DNA from: Lachnoclostridium sp. UBA903
GTDB lineage: Bacteria > Bacillota > Clostridia > Lachnospirales > Lachnospiraceae
Direction: 5' to 3'
Length of the DNA: 37,851 bases
Assembly (NCBI GenBank): GCA_002294045.1
Contig: DBEP01000006.1
Span: 92,828 to 130,678 of the forward strand
The first letter of the stretch is position 1; each line of letters opens with the position of its first letter. The position numbers and the translations under genes are program-made. The notes beneath the pieces are model-generated. The model had not been told where the DNA came from and searched no databases. It worked only from the letters and a program-made list of their open reading frames with translations. This document shows positions 22,694-31,880 of the stretch, piece after piece.

Positions 22694-22722
22694 TATTATA
22701 ACAGCGCAATCTTACATTAATG
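22694..22722 (-). promoter_or_regulatory. Promoter and ACATTAATGT palindrome before the small secreted protein gene
   Basis: On the minus strand the perfect palindrome ACATTAATGT (inside GTCACATTAATGTAAG) stands about 13 nt ahead of TATAAT, at the place of a -35 element, which is otherwise poor. This is the layout of a site for an activator such as the OmpR-type regulator at 27358. Confidence 0.45.
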
Positions 22723-22733
22723 TGACATTTTTT

Positions 22734-25265
22734 TTAATCTTTTAAATTTTGATATTTTTTTAACGGATAAAAAACTACCAAAATATTAATTGTTAAATAG
22801 GCTATAATAAATATAAATATATAAAACCATGATAATTCAGTAAAATAGACAGTGAAGACATATTTGCATAAATTATAAAATCCTTTACTCTCCAAGATAA
22901 ATTTATTTATATAAAGTATTAATTGGCAAATAAAGATTACAAAAAATCCAATTACTATACTGAATATACTGTTTTTCAATATATTATAAAGATAAATGAA
23001 TTGTATTTTACATTTATCCATTCCTAAAACACTTAGTATATGATTTCGCCAATTCTCTGATTCCATTTTAGCCAACTGGCTGTTATATTGTACCGTTGCT
23101 ATGATAAATATAATAATCAAACTTATTACAAAAGAAATAACAGCATTTACTAATGCGTTATATTTTGCCTCTTCTTTCTGTATTCTCAGATTATTAATGA
23201 AAAACCCATCACTTATTTTAGAAATTTCTACATCTGTTCTTTCATAATTTGCATTTATATTGGTATATATTTGAAGGTATTCATAGGTTTTATGATTAGG
23301 CACTAATCTGTCATAAAGGGATTTATTACAAATAATAGAATATGGCCTTCTCAAATAAGACTGAGAACTTTTATTATTAAAATTAAAAATTATTCCTGAA
23401 ACCTTTACTGTAACATTTCCTTTCTCTCCTATTACTATTAATTCATCACCAATTTCTATAGTATTTTCTGTCATCTCATCATAAGCTGTTTCATAAGTTC
23501 CATATATCTTGTCAACATTGCTTAACATCTTCTCGTCCTGTGCTTTATATATGACCGGCAGATATATAATAACTTCATCTTTCCTTAAAAATTTATTTAA
23601 AGATAAATTTCCCTCATCAATCTCATCTATATAGAACTTATAGTCCTTCGCTTCATCAGACAAACTGTAAATTGTGGTATAGACTGCATTATCGCCTGCA
23701 TATTTAAGAAAAAAATCATTTTTTAAATATTCGGCATATTTACTTTTCTCCATCCCATTCCATACCACGGGAATATAATTGGAACTCCGATAAGCCCTCA
23801 CATAATCAATGCCATATATATTTTTAATTTTATCAACTTCTTCTTCCTCTATGTGAGATTTAGGTTCAGAGTATGAAGACATGATGCCGTAATCATAATC
23901 CTGTGTATAAACATTATTAATCGAATAATATTCCATAAATTTCTGATAAGCATTATAAGAAGTACCGGCAAATACCAGAAAACTGCCAAGTGACAGAAGA
24001 AAATATACCACTGAATCCTTTCTGTGGGCACTATTAAAAATCTTAACCATATGTCTAATTGTCAATGGTTTAAGCTTTCTAGCCCGTTGATAGTAAATCC
24101 TGCTCTCTAGCTGTAATTTAATATTACCCGTCATTGGTACTTTACCGATACGAAAAACAGCAAACATAGAAAAAAGTAATACAAAAAATACAATAATTAA
24201 CATTAATGATGCCAGCTTTACAATATCTAAATAAAATACAAAATTATCTGTAACATAATATCTGATAATCTTATAACCGATAAAGGATACCAGATAACCG
24301 GTAATAATTCCGGCCACAAAAGCTGTAGAAAGAACCATAATCAGCTCTTTAAAATACAGAATAGATATCTGATGTTTACTTGCACCCAAGCAACGCATTA
24401 TAATAAAACTTTTATTATGCTCCTTAAAGGAAGCATAATAAATATTAAATATAAAAAATGCAGATATAATGGTCACTATTAATGCAAGAATAATTCCTGT
24501 TAAGTAAGCTTCATACCATACCTTATTATTTGACGTATATTCATAATAGGTATAATCATTTTTAATAAAATTCCCCCTGTTTGCAGCCAGCAATGCCAAT
24601 TCATCCGCATTTTTGGCGTATTCCTTCTTTAAGGTAACAAATATATTTTCAAACACCGGAGAAACTTTCAGAGATGTGTCCGTGACAAAAAAAGATACCA
24701 GTTGGTTCCCGTCCGTTTTCCATATGGAGGAATAGTTTTTTATAACACCTGTTAATATATAAGTTTTTTCTATTTCTCCGTATTCTTTATTTTCCTCGTT
24801 AAAGCTTTGAATCTCTAATTGAATGGTTTGTCCTAACTCATAGGAATAACCAAGCATGGAAAGATAAGACATTTCAACCGCTATTTCATTGTCTTTTTTT
24901 GGAAAATTTCCGTCCATTAAAGACAGTCCCATATTCACCATATTATCCTCAGCGGAACCGATTAAACCAACCGCATTTTTATCCGTTCCAAGGACATATC
25001 CGTAACCGGTCATTTTTCCAATACTTTTTATGGTTCCATGATTCACAAGGTCACGGTATAAGGTCGCATCCGAATTACAGACGGATATATGCCAGCCGCC
25101 ATATATGTCCTTACGCTGCTGCTCTTCCGTTTTTAATAAACTGTCATTGAAAATAGTAATGGAAAGTGTAAAGATACAGGCTAATATAATTACAATAAAT
25201 AATGAAATATAGGATTTTTTGTATTTTTTCAAATTTAATTTAACAATATTATTATAATAATTCAT
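22734..25265 (-). CDS. ABC transporter permease with two FtsX domains
   Basis: An 843-residue membrane protein in two halves, each with one TM helix, a large extracytoplasmic domain and three TM helices: TM near 18-38, 252-276, 305-330 and 350-372; then near 415-435, 700-722, 752-775 and 808-830. This is the MacB/FtsX architecture (mechanotransmission or peptide/lipid handling) rather than BceB's 10-helix layout. Start ATGA overlaps the ATPase stop by 4 nt, so the pair is coupled. Its DNA is more AT-rich than the flanking housekeeping genes, which could mean acquisition by transfer. The two-component genes upstream suggest that it responds to envelope stress, perhaps a peptide antibiotic; the substrate is not readable from the sequence. 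Confidence 0.85.
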   Translation of the reverse strand: MNYYNNIVKLNLKKYKKSYISLFIVIILACIFTLSITIFNDSLLKTEEQQRKDIYGGWHISVCNSDATLYRDLVNHGTIKSIGKMTGYGYVLGTDKNAVGLIGSAEDNMVNMGLSLMDGNFPKKDNEIAVEMSYLSMLGYSYELGQTIQLEIQSFNEENKEYGEIEKTYILTGVIKNYSSIWKTDGNQLVSFFVTDTSLKVSPVFENIFVTLKKEYAKNADELALLAANRGNFIKNDYTYYEYTSNNKVWYEAYLTGIILALIVTIISAFFIFNIYYASFKEHNKSFIIMRCLGASKHQISILYFKELIMVLSTAFVAGIITGYLVSFIGYKIIRYYVTDNFVFYLDIVKLASLMLIIVFFVLLFSMFAVFRIGKVPMTGNIKLQLESRIYYQRARKLKPLTIRHMVKIFNSAHRKDSVVYFLLSLGSFLVFAGTSYNAYQKFMEYYSINNVYTQDYDYGIMSSYSEPKSHIEEEEVDKIKNIYGIDYVRAYRSSNYIPVVWNGMEKSKYAEYLKNDFFLKYAGDNAVYTTIYSLSDEAKDYKFYIDEIDEGNLSLNKFLRKDEVIIYLPVIYKAQDEKMLSNVDKIYGTYETAYDEMTENTIEIGDELIVIGEKGNVTVKVSGIIFNFNNKSSQSYLRRPYSIICNKSLYDRLVPNHKTYEYLQIYTNINANYERTDVEISKISDGFFINNLRIQKEEAKYNALVNAVISFVISLIIIFIIATVQYNSQLAKMESENWRNHILSVLGMDKCKIQFIYLYNILKNSIFSIVIGFFVIFICQLILYINKFILESKGFYNLCKYVFTVYFTELSWFYIFIFIIAYLTINILVVFYPLKKYQNLKD

Positions 25266-25948
25266 ATCATTTCACCAATTGAATCCGATACAAGTTTTCC
25301 GTCCTGCAGGGTTATGACCCGTTTGGACTGCCGGGCGATTTCCAGGTTGTGAGTAACTAAAAGTGTGGTCTGGTTAAATATACGGTAGCAATAATAGATT
25401 GCGTCCATAACCTGTTCACCACTTTTTATATCAAGATTTCCCGTGGGTTCATCTGCTAAAAGCAGGTCGGGCTTTGTTGACAATGCACGGGCCAATGCGG
25501 TTCTCTGCTGCTCTCCTCCCGAAAGTTCATACGGATACTTATCTTTTTTATCCAACATTTCTATCAGCTCTAATATTTCATCAATAAATTTCAGGTCTGG
25601 TTTACTTTGGTCAAGATAAGACGGCAGGCATATATTTTCAAGAACGGTAAATTCAGGTATTAAATTAAAGGCCTGGAATACAATCCCAATCTTTTTTCTT
25701 CTTAATTTTGACAATGCATCGTCTTTTAGCCTGTACAAATCCATACCGTCTAATAATACCCTGCCTTTATCCGGAGCCGTAAGCCCGCCTGCTATATTCA
25801 GTAAAGTGGATTTGCCCGAACCACTTCTTCCGATAATGGTTGTGAAGCTTCCCTTTTCAATGGACAGGCTTACCCCGTCAAGGGCGGTAATTAAACCGGA
25901 GCCTTTTCCAAATGTTTTTACGATACTTTCAATATCTAAAATATTCAT
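25262..25948 (-). CDS. ABC transporter ATP-binding protein (MacB/LolD class)
   Basis: 228 residues with every ABC motif: Walker A GRSGSGKST (about 39-47), Q-loop VFQAFNLIPEFTVLENI, signature LSGGEQQRTALARAL, Walker B LLLADEPTGNLD, and H-loop LLVTHN. The TGNLD and FNLIP variants are typical for ATPases paired with FtsX-type permeases. GGGGGAG lies 5 nt before the ATG. A 164-nt gap separates it from the histidine kinase gene and holds a palindrome, so an internal promoter is possible. Confidence 0.93.
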   Translation of the reverse strand: MNILDIESIVKTFGKGSGLITALDGVSLSIEKGSFTTIIGRSGSGKSTLLNIAGGLTAPDKGRVLLDGMDLYRLKDDALSKLRRKKIGIVFQAFNLIPEFTVLENICLPSYLDQSKPDLKFIDEILELIEMLDKKDKYPYELSGGEQQRTALARALSTKPDLLLADEPTGNLDIKSGEQVMDAIYYCYRIFNQTTLLVTHNLEIARQSKRVITLQDGKLVSDSIGEMI

Positions 25949-26068
25949 TCATACTCCCCCGCCTTAATTTATGTATCATGTTTCATCCCCCTAAATGATT
26001 GTAAAATAGTTGCCGTTAAGCCACTGCATCCAGTCCGGACGCATTTTTACGCCTTTACCCGGTACGAC

Positions 26069-26083
26069 TGGTAGTTACTACCA
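26069..26083 (-). promoter_or_regulatory. TGGTAGT-T-ACTACCA palindrome before the ABC genes
   Basis: A 7-1-7 perfect inverted repeat in the gap between the histidine kinase and ATPase genes, flanked by a further TAGTAGTA on the minus strand. Likely an operator; no clear -35/-10 pair was identified beside it. Confidence 0.4.
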
Positions 26084-26112
26084 AATACTACTATAGCAGG
26101 GAAAGCTTGCAT

Positions 26113-27345
26113 TTATCTTACATCATAATAATTATTATATACTTCTTTTCCTTTTAGAATTGGCAGTCTTATCTCAAAGGTCACTCCTGCCTCCGCATTA
26201 TTTTTTATTCCAATCAAGCCAAAATGGCGGACTACGGCTTGTTTGGCAATTGCCAGCCCCAAACCGTTGCTGCCGTCTTTTTGGCGGACGCTTGACAGAA
26301 ACCGTTCAAACAGGAGAGGAAGATTTTTTTCTTCTATTCCGTTCCCTTGATCCGTAATCCGTATTCTTACATCATGGTTTCCTTTTTGATACTCAACCGT
26401 AATCTCTGAACCGAAAGGCGAGTGTTCGATGCTGTTTTTAAGCAGGTTGATGACTGCTTCCTTCAGCCAGAATGCATCAAATTGAAAATGCTCTTTTGTA
26501 TCGCCGCGGATAACCAGCTCCATATCATTATTATCCAGTAACGGCCGGACGTCCTGTACACACTCTTCCATAAAATCAAATATATTATGCTCCTCTGCTT
26601 CTATCTTGGTATTCCCTGATTTAAGCATACCGATTTTTAAATAGGAATTTATCAATAACGTCATTTTTTCCAGTTGTTTTAGCCCGGCTTCTAATTTATC
26701 CGTTTTTGATTCCCTGTTTTCCAGAATAAATCTTTCAAGGCATAAATGGGCAACTGTTAAAGGCGTTTTCATCTGGTGGGATAAATCATCCATGAATTCA
26801 TGGATTTTATCTTTTTCCTTTTGAATAAGGTCGATATTGTGTTTTGAACTTAAGGACAGCCTGTAAAGCTTATCCATCAGATTTTTTGTGAATGGATTGG
26901 TTTCTTCCGAAAAGTTCCGGGGATGATTAAAATCATCCAGATATCCATCCAGCCTTGAAAGAAATTTCATATGATTTTTATACATGACAAAAAGACAGAT
27001 TATCGGAAATAAAACAATTGCAAGCATAATTATTGACACATCTATCATTTCACGGTTCAGGGAATTTTTAAGCAAAGCGTCACCACTGAGGTTATATCCG
27101 TATTTTCGTAACAGGAGCGTGCCTTCCCGGTATGTTTCCTTATTATTGTTCATCACATTATCCACAACTTCCTTGCCGATCTCGCCGTAAGATTCCGACA
27201 TGGCTCCCAATACCGAGATAATCCGCTCCGAATAGCTGTTCCTTATGATATAAGACATAAAAACAACATTTAATATATAAAAAATAAATACTATAAATCC
27301 TGCTATGAAGATAAAATGCCCACCCAAAAAAGTATACTTTTTCAT
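26113..27345 (-). CDS. Sensor histidine kinase
   Basis: 410 residues: TM1 (about 10-33), an extracytoplasmic segment of about 65 residues, TM2 (about 102-122), a linker, then HisKA with H190 in DDLSHQMKTP, and HATPase with N-box EAVINLLKNSIEHSP, G1 DQGNGIEE, F-box LFERF and G2 GSNGLGLAIAK. The external loop is larger than in the intramembrane BceS sensors, so direct ligand sensing is possible. GAGGG lies 6 nt before the ATG, 12 nt after the response regulator stop. Confidence 0.92.
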   Translation of the reverse strand: MKKYTFLGGHFIFIAGFIVFIFYILNVVFMSYIIRNSYSERIISVLGAMSESYGEIGKEVVDNVMNNNKETYREGTLLLRKYGYNLSGDALLKNSLNREMIDVSIIMLAIVLFPIICLFVMYKNHMKFLSRLDGYLDDFNHPRNFSEETNPFTKNLMDKLYRLSLSSKHNIDLIQKEKDKIHEFMDDLSHQMKTPLTVAHLCLERFILENRESKTDKLEAGLKQLEKMTLLINSYLKIGMLKSGNTKIEAEEHNIFDFMEECVQDVRPLLDNNDMELVIRGDTKEHFQFDAFWLKEAVINLLKNSIEHSPFGSEITVEYQKGNHDVRIRITDQGNGIEEKNLPLLFERFLSSVRQKDGSNGLGLAIAKQAVVRHFGLIGIKNNAEAGVTFEIRLPILKGKEVYNNYYDVR

Positions 27346-27357
27346 ATGTTACCCTCT

Positions 27358-28053
27358 TTAATTTTTTATTATTTCTACATTCCACCGGTAGCCGAAGTTT
27401 TTGACCGTTTCGATATACTGCATTCCACGGTAAGTTTTTAATGCTTTCCTCAATCTGCTTATATGTACATTTAAAGTATTTTCTTCAATAAATTTATTTT
27501 TGCAGTCCCAGATACTCTCAAATAACAAATCTCTTTTTATAATCCGCCCGTTATTCTTTAACAGAATTTCACATATGTCAAACTCGATGCTCCGTAATTT
27601 CAATTCTTGTTCATTATAATATATCTTTCTGGTATCAAAATTTATCTCCAGGTCACCGCTGAAAATAATCTGGGTATTCTTTTTTATCTGCCATTCATTT
27701 CTTCTTAACTGTGTTTCAATACGCATCAGTAAGATTCGGATTGAAAATGGCTTCGTAATATAGTCGTCCGCACCGTTGCGCAGTCCGGTTATAATATCAT
27801 CTTCTTCATTGCATATGGTTAGCATAATAATCGGATTCATAAAAAATGTCCTGATTTCACTGCAAAAGTCAAAACCGGAACAATCCGGCAGCTGAACATC
27901 CAGCAGACATAAATCAATCTTGTTGAATTTAAAGTAATTCAGGGCATCTGCACGGCTTTGGGCACACAAAACCTGATAACCCACAGAAATTAACAAATCC
28001 TTTATCTCCTTCTGCAGTTCTACGTTATCTTCAATTGTTAAAATAGTAAACAC
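27358..28053 (-). CDS. OmpR/PhoB-family response regulator
   Basis: 231 residues: receiver domain with acidic pair E8-D9, phosphoacceptor D52 (LLDVQLPD) and K101 (YITKPFS), and a C-terminal winged helix ending NFGYRW. The start is GTG at 28053 with GGAGG 8 nt upstream. It heads a minus-strand operon with the kinase and probably controls the ABC genes and the small secreted protein. The upstream region contains MITE B2, which separates it from its presumed promoter region. Confidence 0.92.
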   Translation of the reverse strand: MFTILTIEDNVELQKEIKDLLISVGYQVLCAQSRADALNYFKFNKIDLCLLDVQLPDCSGFDFCSEIRTFFMNPIIMLTICNEEDDIITGLRNGADDYITKPFSIRILLMRIETQLRRNEWQIKKNTQIIFSGDLEINFDTRKIYYNEQELKLRSIEFDICEILLKNNGRIIKRDLLFESIWDCKNKFIEENTLNVHISRLRKALKTYRGMQYIETVKNFGYRWNVEIIKN

Positions 28054-28142
28054 TTAAAATCCCTCCATATATACGCATATCCTTCCTGATTCTTTCCAGT
28101 GTTCTTACAAATTGACAAGATGCGTCAAATGGGTATGACGCT

Positions 28143-28308
28143 CTAGAGTGTGTTTGAAAAATGCTTGTGCCGGGCTGGACGTTCCACTTTGTGGGAGGCA
28201 AGGAGCGATTTCGGGCGCGTAGTGGTGCTACTCTCCCAAAATTGCGGCGCAGTATACCGCAAAATGGGGCGGTCAGAACGGCGCAATGATTTTTCAAACC
28301 CGCTCTAG
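28143..28308. mobile_element. Family B MITE, complete copy B2
   Basis: A 166-bp imperfect palindrome without coding capacity. Left end CTAGAGTGTGTTTGAAAAAT and right end ATTTTTCAAACCCGCTCTAG are inverted repeats matching at 18 of 20 positions. Internal arms (GGGAGGCAAGGAGCGATTTC..., CTCCCAAAATTGC...) fold around a GTAG-TGGTG-CTAC tip. The same ends appear at 37786, and the right half at 7039. CTAG at each end is either part of the ends or a target duplication. Any ORF across it (28031-28324 minus) is an artefact. Confidence 0.8.
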
Positions 28309-28399
28309 TTGTATGATAATACATTTTACGACATTTATCAATGTACAGTTGCTGATACAGAAGGATTCGGATGCTTTACTTTGAATTATGAAGCGGCGC

Positions 28400-28430
28400 A
28401 TACCATGGGAGCTTGCGAACATGGTATAAT
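28400..28430 (+). promoter_or_regulatory. Palindrome over a TATAAT box before the chimeric gene
   Basis: ATACCATG (28400-28407) pairs with CATGGTAT (28420-28427), and the right arm overlaps TATAAT (28425-28430). There is no good -35. A second TATAAT lies at 28445-28450. The layout suits a regulated promoter with an operator over its core. Confidence 0.45.
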
Positions 28431-28488
28431 GAATTAAAATAATGTATAATCATATCAGCACTGTTTACGAAAGAGAGGGTATGGGAAC

Positions 28489-30084
28489 GTGAAAAGAGGG
28501 ATATTTCATAAGTATTTAGTGGGTTTTACTTCATTTTTTTTAGTACCGCTGGCAGTTCTTACTATATGCCTTCAGGTAATTATGTATCAGAATCTCAACA
28601 ATGAAATATTAAGATATAACGAAAATATCTTAGAGCGTTTAGGAAACGACCTGGTTACCATGAACGGAAGGCTTATGGAAACGGGCAACAAAATCAGCTT
28701 CAGTGAACCGGTATTATCCAAGCTCCAGGGTACAAGCAATCAGATTAAAATGATTGATACGCTCAGAAAGGAAATTCTGGATAATTCCTATGTAACAATG
28801 GCATACCTGGTTTACAAGGATGATAATACCTGTTACTCATCTCAGGGAAAATATGAAAAAAATACTATGCTGGACAAACAGCTCCGGATTCCGGCAGAAG
28901 AAAGAGATGCTTCTGATTTATATTTCAGGAAACTGCTGACCGTAGATGATGGAATTAATTCGGCAGATTTTTGTGCGGCGGCAATTGACACTTTTGAAGT
29001 GTTTATAAACGGAACCAAGGTATTTAGGGAAGAAAGCAACGGCCGGCCCGTTAACTTTTCCTTGAAGCCGTATCTGAAACCGGGTATTAATTTAATTGGA
29101 ATACATGTAATTAATCACAATCCCTTAAATGACGTCAATGTCTGCTCCGCAGAAAATCTGCCGGAAGACAGACTCATATCCTTGCTTTTACAGGGAACCG
29201 TTAAAACCGCAGGCCCTAATATATCCGTAATCAGCGACCACACCTGGATTGTCAATGATATCTGTGAAGAAGGCTGGAATCAGGCGGAATGGGATATGGA
29301 ATCCAAAGCTGTTGATTTTGATGTCCAGAAGATAAAGAATTTCAACTTAGAAACCGCAGTCCATGAATGGATTCCCGCATGGGAAAGAGGCAAACCCCCG
29401 ATTAAGCCCTGGGGAGATCTTCCCCTGTTTGGAAATACCGTAACCTATCCTGTGAAGCTATATTATACGGTTACGATTCCGGCGGGTACTTGCCGGATAT
29501 ATAAACCTGCGGTCTCCGGCCCGGCAAGATTTTTCCTGGACGGCAAAGAAATAATATGGACCAGGTCCGTAAAAGAATTAGAGAGAAATAAACAGATTCA
29601 TATCTTAACTATTCAGGTCACTGCCAGGGAAGGAAAGGACGGATTACAGCAGCCCGTACGCATTGCCATGAAACCTTTCAGGACGAATTTAACGGACTGG
29701 AGACAGTTTGGCATGCCCTGGTTTTCCGGCAGGTGCATGTATACCAATACCTTCCGGGCCTGTTTAAAAGGACGGAGATATAAACTGGACCTGGGCAAAG
29801 TTAATTTTTATGCTGAAATCTGGATTAACAGAAAGCTTGCTGCCGTTAAAATATGGCCTCCGTATCGTATTGATATTACTGACTTTTTAGAGAATGGGGA
29901 AAATGAAATTACGGTCGTAGCCGCCAACTCGGCCGGAAATGCCCGAAGGCACATGCTTGTGGACGAAGGTATGGCTTTGGGATGGAACCGGTACTGGAAC
30001 GAAGATAATATGGACAGGGACGGCCAGAACTATGTTGCAGGCTTGCTTGGCCCCGCAAAACTTATTTCTGAAAAACAGGAATAA
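28489..30084 (+). CDS. Chimeric ORF: regulator/sensor N-terminus joined to glycoside hydrolase C-terminus
   Basis: A 531-residue open frame with two unrelated parts. Residues 1 to about 155 (a TM segment at about 10-32, then a helical extracytoplasmic region LNNEILRYNENILERLGNDL) look like the N-terminus of the large YesN/AraC-type membrane regulators, which normally run to about 750 residues with a C-terminal HTH. From about residue 160 the chain becomes beta-sandwich sequence of GH2/GH106-like enzymes (TFEVFINGTKVF; AEIWINRKLAAVKIWPPYRIDITDFLENGENEI; MALGWNRYWNEDNMDRDGQNYV), lacking the catalytic barrel. The likely cause is an in-frame deletion that fused two adjacent genes. Start is GTG with GAGAGGG 9 nt upstream. 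Neither regulator nor hydrolase activity is likely; a surface sugar-binding role is possible. Confidence 0.7.
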   Translation: MKRGIFHKYLVGFTSFFLVPLAVLTICLQVIMYQNLNNEILRYNENILERLGNDLVTMNGRLMETGNKISFSEPVLSKLQGTSNQIKMIDTLRKEILDNSYVTMAYLVYKDDNTCYSSQGKYEKNTMLDKQLRIPAEERDASDLYFRKLLTVDDGINSADFCAAAIDTFEVFINGTKVFREESNGRPVNFSLKPYLKPGINLIGIHVINHNPLNDVNVCSAENLPEDRLISLLLQGTVKTAGPNISVISDHTWIVNDICEEGWNQAEWDMESKAVDFDVQKIKNFNLETAVHEWIPAWERGKPPIKPWGDLPLFGNTVTYPVKLYYTVTIPAGTCRIYKPAVSGPARFFLDGKEIIWTRSVKELERNKQIHILTIQVTAREGKDGLQQPVRIAMKPFRTNLTDWRQFGMPWFSGRCMYTNTFRACLKGRRYKLDLGKVNFYAEIWINRKLAAVKIWPPYRIDITDFLENGENEITVVAANSAGNARRHMLVDEGMALGWNRYWNEDNMDRDGQNYVAGLLGPAKLISEKQE

Positions 30085-30171
30085 GTTATAACGGCATAAG
30101 AACCAAGGGACTGTTCCGGTGAGGGTGTCCCGGAAGGGTAAGGCCGGGAAAGCAAATCCCAAAAATGACAT

Positions 30172-30221
30172 AAAGCAGCCTTCAACTTCGCTATAAAAGC
30201 GGAGATGAAGGCTGCTTTTTT
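30172..30221 (+). terminator. Terminator of the chimeric gene
   Basis: AAAGCAGCCTTCA (30172-30184) pairs perfectly with TGAAGGCTGCTTT (30206-30218), with TCGCT/AGCG(G) inside, followed by a T-run. Because the genes converge, it may also serve the PTS operon. Confidence 0.9.
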
Positions 30222-30238
30222 GCTGCTCCGGAATCCCT

Positions 30239-31099
30239 TTACATGATAACCTGCTGTGTGAATACAGCATCTAATTTCTCTCTTAAAAATTTATTTGCCG
30301 AAATTAAATCTTCCTTCCAATGCATGGAGCCCTGATACCAGAATTCTCCTACAAACATTTTTACATTGAAATCCCTCAGTATTGTTAAGGATGCAAGATA
30401 ATCGGTATGACCGGTTCCAAATGAAATATTTCTGTAATACCCGGGCAATGTCTCCTTTAAGTGTGCGGCAAATATATGTCCTTTCCCGGTACGGATATCT
30501 TCCGCCACACTTTTGCCGTATTTCAGGCTTGCATTGGTAAGATTTCCGATATCCGGATATATTCCAAGATACGGGCTGTTAATCAGCTTCACATATTTCA
30601 TCGCTTTTTCAACCGTATCCATAAAAGGAGTCTCCATTGTCTCAAAGCCCATATTAATCCCCCTGGAAGCTGCCATTTTACCTGCTTTCTTTAAATTTTC
30701 AACAAACATTTGCCTGGTATCGTCCGCTCCCTCTTCATAATACACATCATATCCGGCTAACTGGATAATTCTGATTCCCAGATCAGCGGCAAAATCTATT
30801 GCCTTTTCCATGATTTCCAAGCCCCTTGCCCTGGTAACATCATTTTTGCTTCCGAAGGGATATTTCCTGTGACCGCTTAAGCACATAGAACGGACCGGCA
30901 TCCCAATTTCATACATGGTTTCTCTTAAGCAGCACCGCTCCGCTGCAGACCAATCCAGTCTTCCAAGCTTTTCATCCGTCTCGTCTATACTGATTTCCAA
31001 ATAATCAAAACCTGCTTTTTTTCCGATAGATAATTTCTCAGACCATGACAGAAATCCGGGCATGGATTTTTCGTATAAACCTAAATTATATTCCTTCAT
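30239..31099 (-). CDS. ulaE: L-xylulose/L-ribulose-5-phosphate 3-epimerase (UlaE/SgbU family)
   Basis: A 286-residue TIM-barrel protein of the xylose-isomerase-like family. MKEYNLGLYEKSMPGFLSW at the start, SMCLSGHRKYPFGS, GFETMETPFMD, YLGIYPDIGN and the metal-binding Glu in VGEFWYQG match the UlaE/SgbU pattern. It converts L-xylulose 5-phosphate to L-ribulose 5-phosphate in L-ascorbate catabolism. AGGAGG lies 5 nt before the ATG. It is the last gene of the operon; a second use on other pentuloses is possible. Confidence 0.92.
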   Translation of the reverse strand: MKEYNLGLYEKSMPGFLSWSEKLSIGKKAGFDYLEISIDETDEKLGRLDWSAAERCCLRETMYEIGMPVRSMCLSGHRKYPFGSKNDVTRARGLEIMEKAIDFAADLGIRIIQLAGYDVYYEEGADDTRQMFVENLKKAGKMAASRGINMGFETMETPFMDTVEKAMKYVKLINSPYLGIYPDIGNLTNASLKYGKSVAEDIRTGKGHIFAAHLKETLPGYYRNISFGTGHTDYLASLTILRDFNVKMFVGEFWYQGSMHWKEDLISANKFLREKLDAVFTQQVIM

Positions 31100-31172
31100 T
31101 AGAGCCTCCTCACAGACAAACTCTCTTTATCCAAAAACAATACGCTACATACATATTCTGCAAAGCATAAAA

Positions 31173-31871
31173 TCAGCTCTGGCCATAATAAGCATCCGGG
31201 CCATGCTTTCTCAGAAAATGCCGGTCCAGCAGCTGCTGCTGCATTGATTCCATATTCTGTCCCTTAATGTTACATGTGTACATTGCCATACATGCAATTT
31301 CCTCAAGCACAACCGACGTTTCCACAGCTTTAAAACAATCGGAACCCCAGACAAATGGTCCGTGGCCGTATACCAAAGCAGCCGGAACATACTCGGGATT
31401 GATTTTACGGGTTTCAAAGGTTTCTGTAATTACTTTGCCCGTATTTAGTTCATAATCATATAGAATTTCTTCCTTATGCATCGGGCGGGTACAGGGAACG
31501 GAACCATAAAAATAATCCGCATGGGTTGTTCCCAGCGCAGGTATGTCAATTCCTGCCTGAGCCCATGAGGCAGCCCGCCTGGAATGGGTATGCACGACTC
31601 CGCCAATCTTATCAAAGCTTTTATACAGCTCCACATGGGTCATAAGGTCTGAGCTGGGTTTCAGGCTGCTTTCCACCACATTTCCTTCCAAATCCACAAT
31701 AACAATGTCCCGGGCTTCCAAATCGTCATACGCAACACCGCTCGGCTTAATTGCAATAACTCCTCTTTCCCGGTCTATTTCCGAAACATTCCCCCATGTA
31801 AAGGTAACCAGGCCGTATTTTGGCAGCAGCATATTTGCATCCAGTACTTTTTGTTTTAATTCCTCGTACAT
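31173..31871 (-). CDS. ulaF: L-ribulose-5-phosphate 4-epimerase
   Basis: A 232-residue class II aldolase/epimerase fold. Metal-binding and catalytic residues are visible: TWGNVSEID, PSGVAYDDL, SSDLMTHVELY, VVHTHSR (zinc His pair), and YGHGPFVWG (third zinc His). It makes D-xylulose 5-phosphate. UlaF and AraD cannot be told apart by motif; the UlaE and PTS neighbours favour UlaF, though L-arabinose-derived substrates would also work. AGGAGG lies 6 nt before the ATG. Confidence 0.92.
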   Translation of the reverse strand: MYEELKQKVLDANMLLPKYGLVTFTWGNVSEIDRERGVIAIKPSGVAYDDLEARDIVIVDLEGNVVESSLKPSSDLMTHVELYKSFDKIGGVVHTHSRRAASWAQAGIDIPALGTTHADYFYGSVPCTRPMHKEEILYDYELNTGKVITETFETRKINPEYVPAALVYGHGPFVWGSDCFKAVETSVVLEEIACMAMYTCNIKGQNMESMQQQLLDRHFLRKHGPDAYYGQS

Positions 31872-31880
31872 AATAACCTC

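Noticed and set aside
28031..28324. 97-codon minus-strand ORF
   Set aside because: Its sequence is the MITE read through; no start signals.
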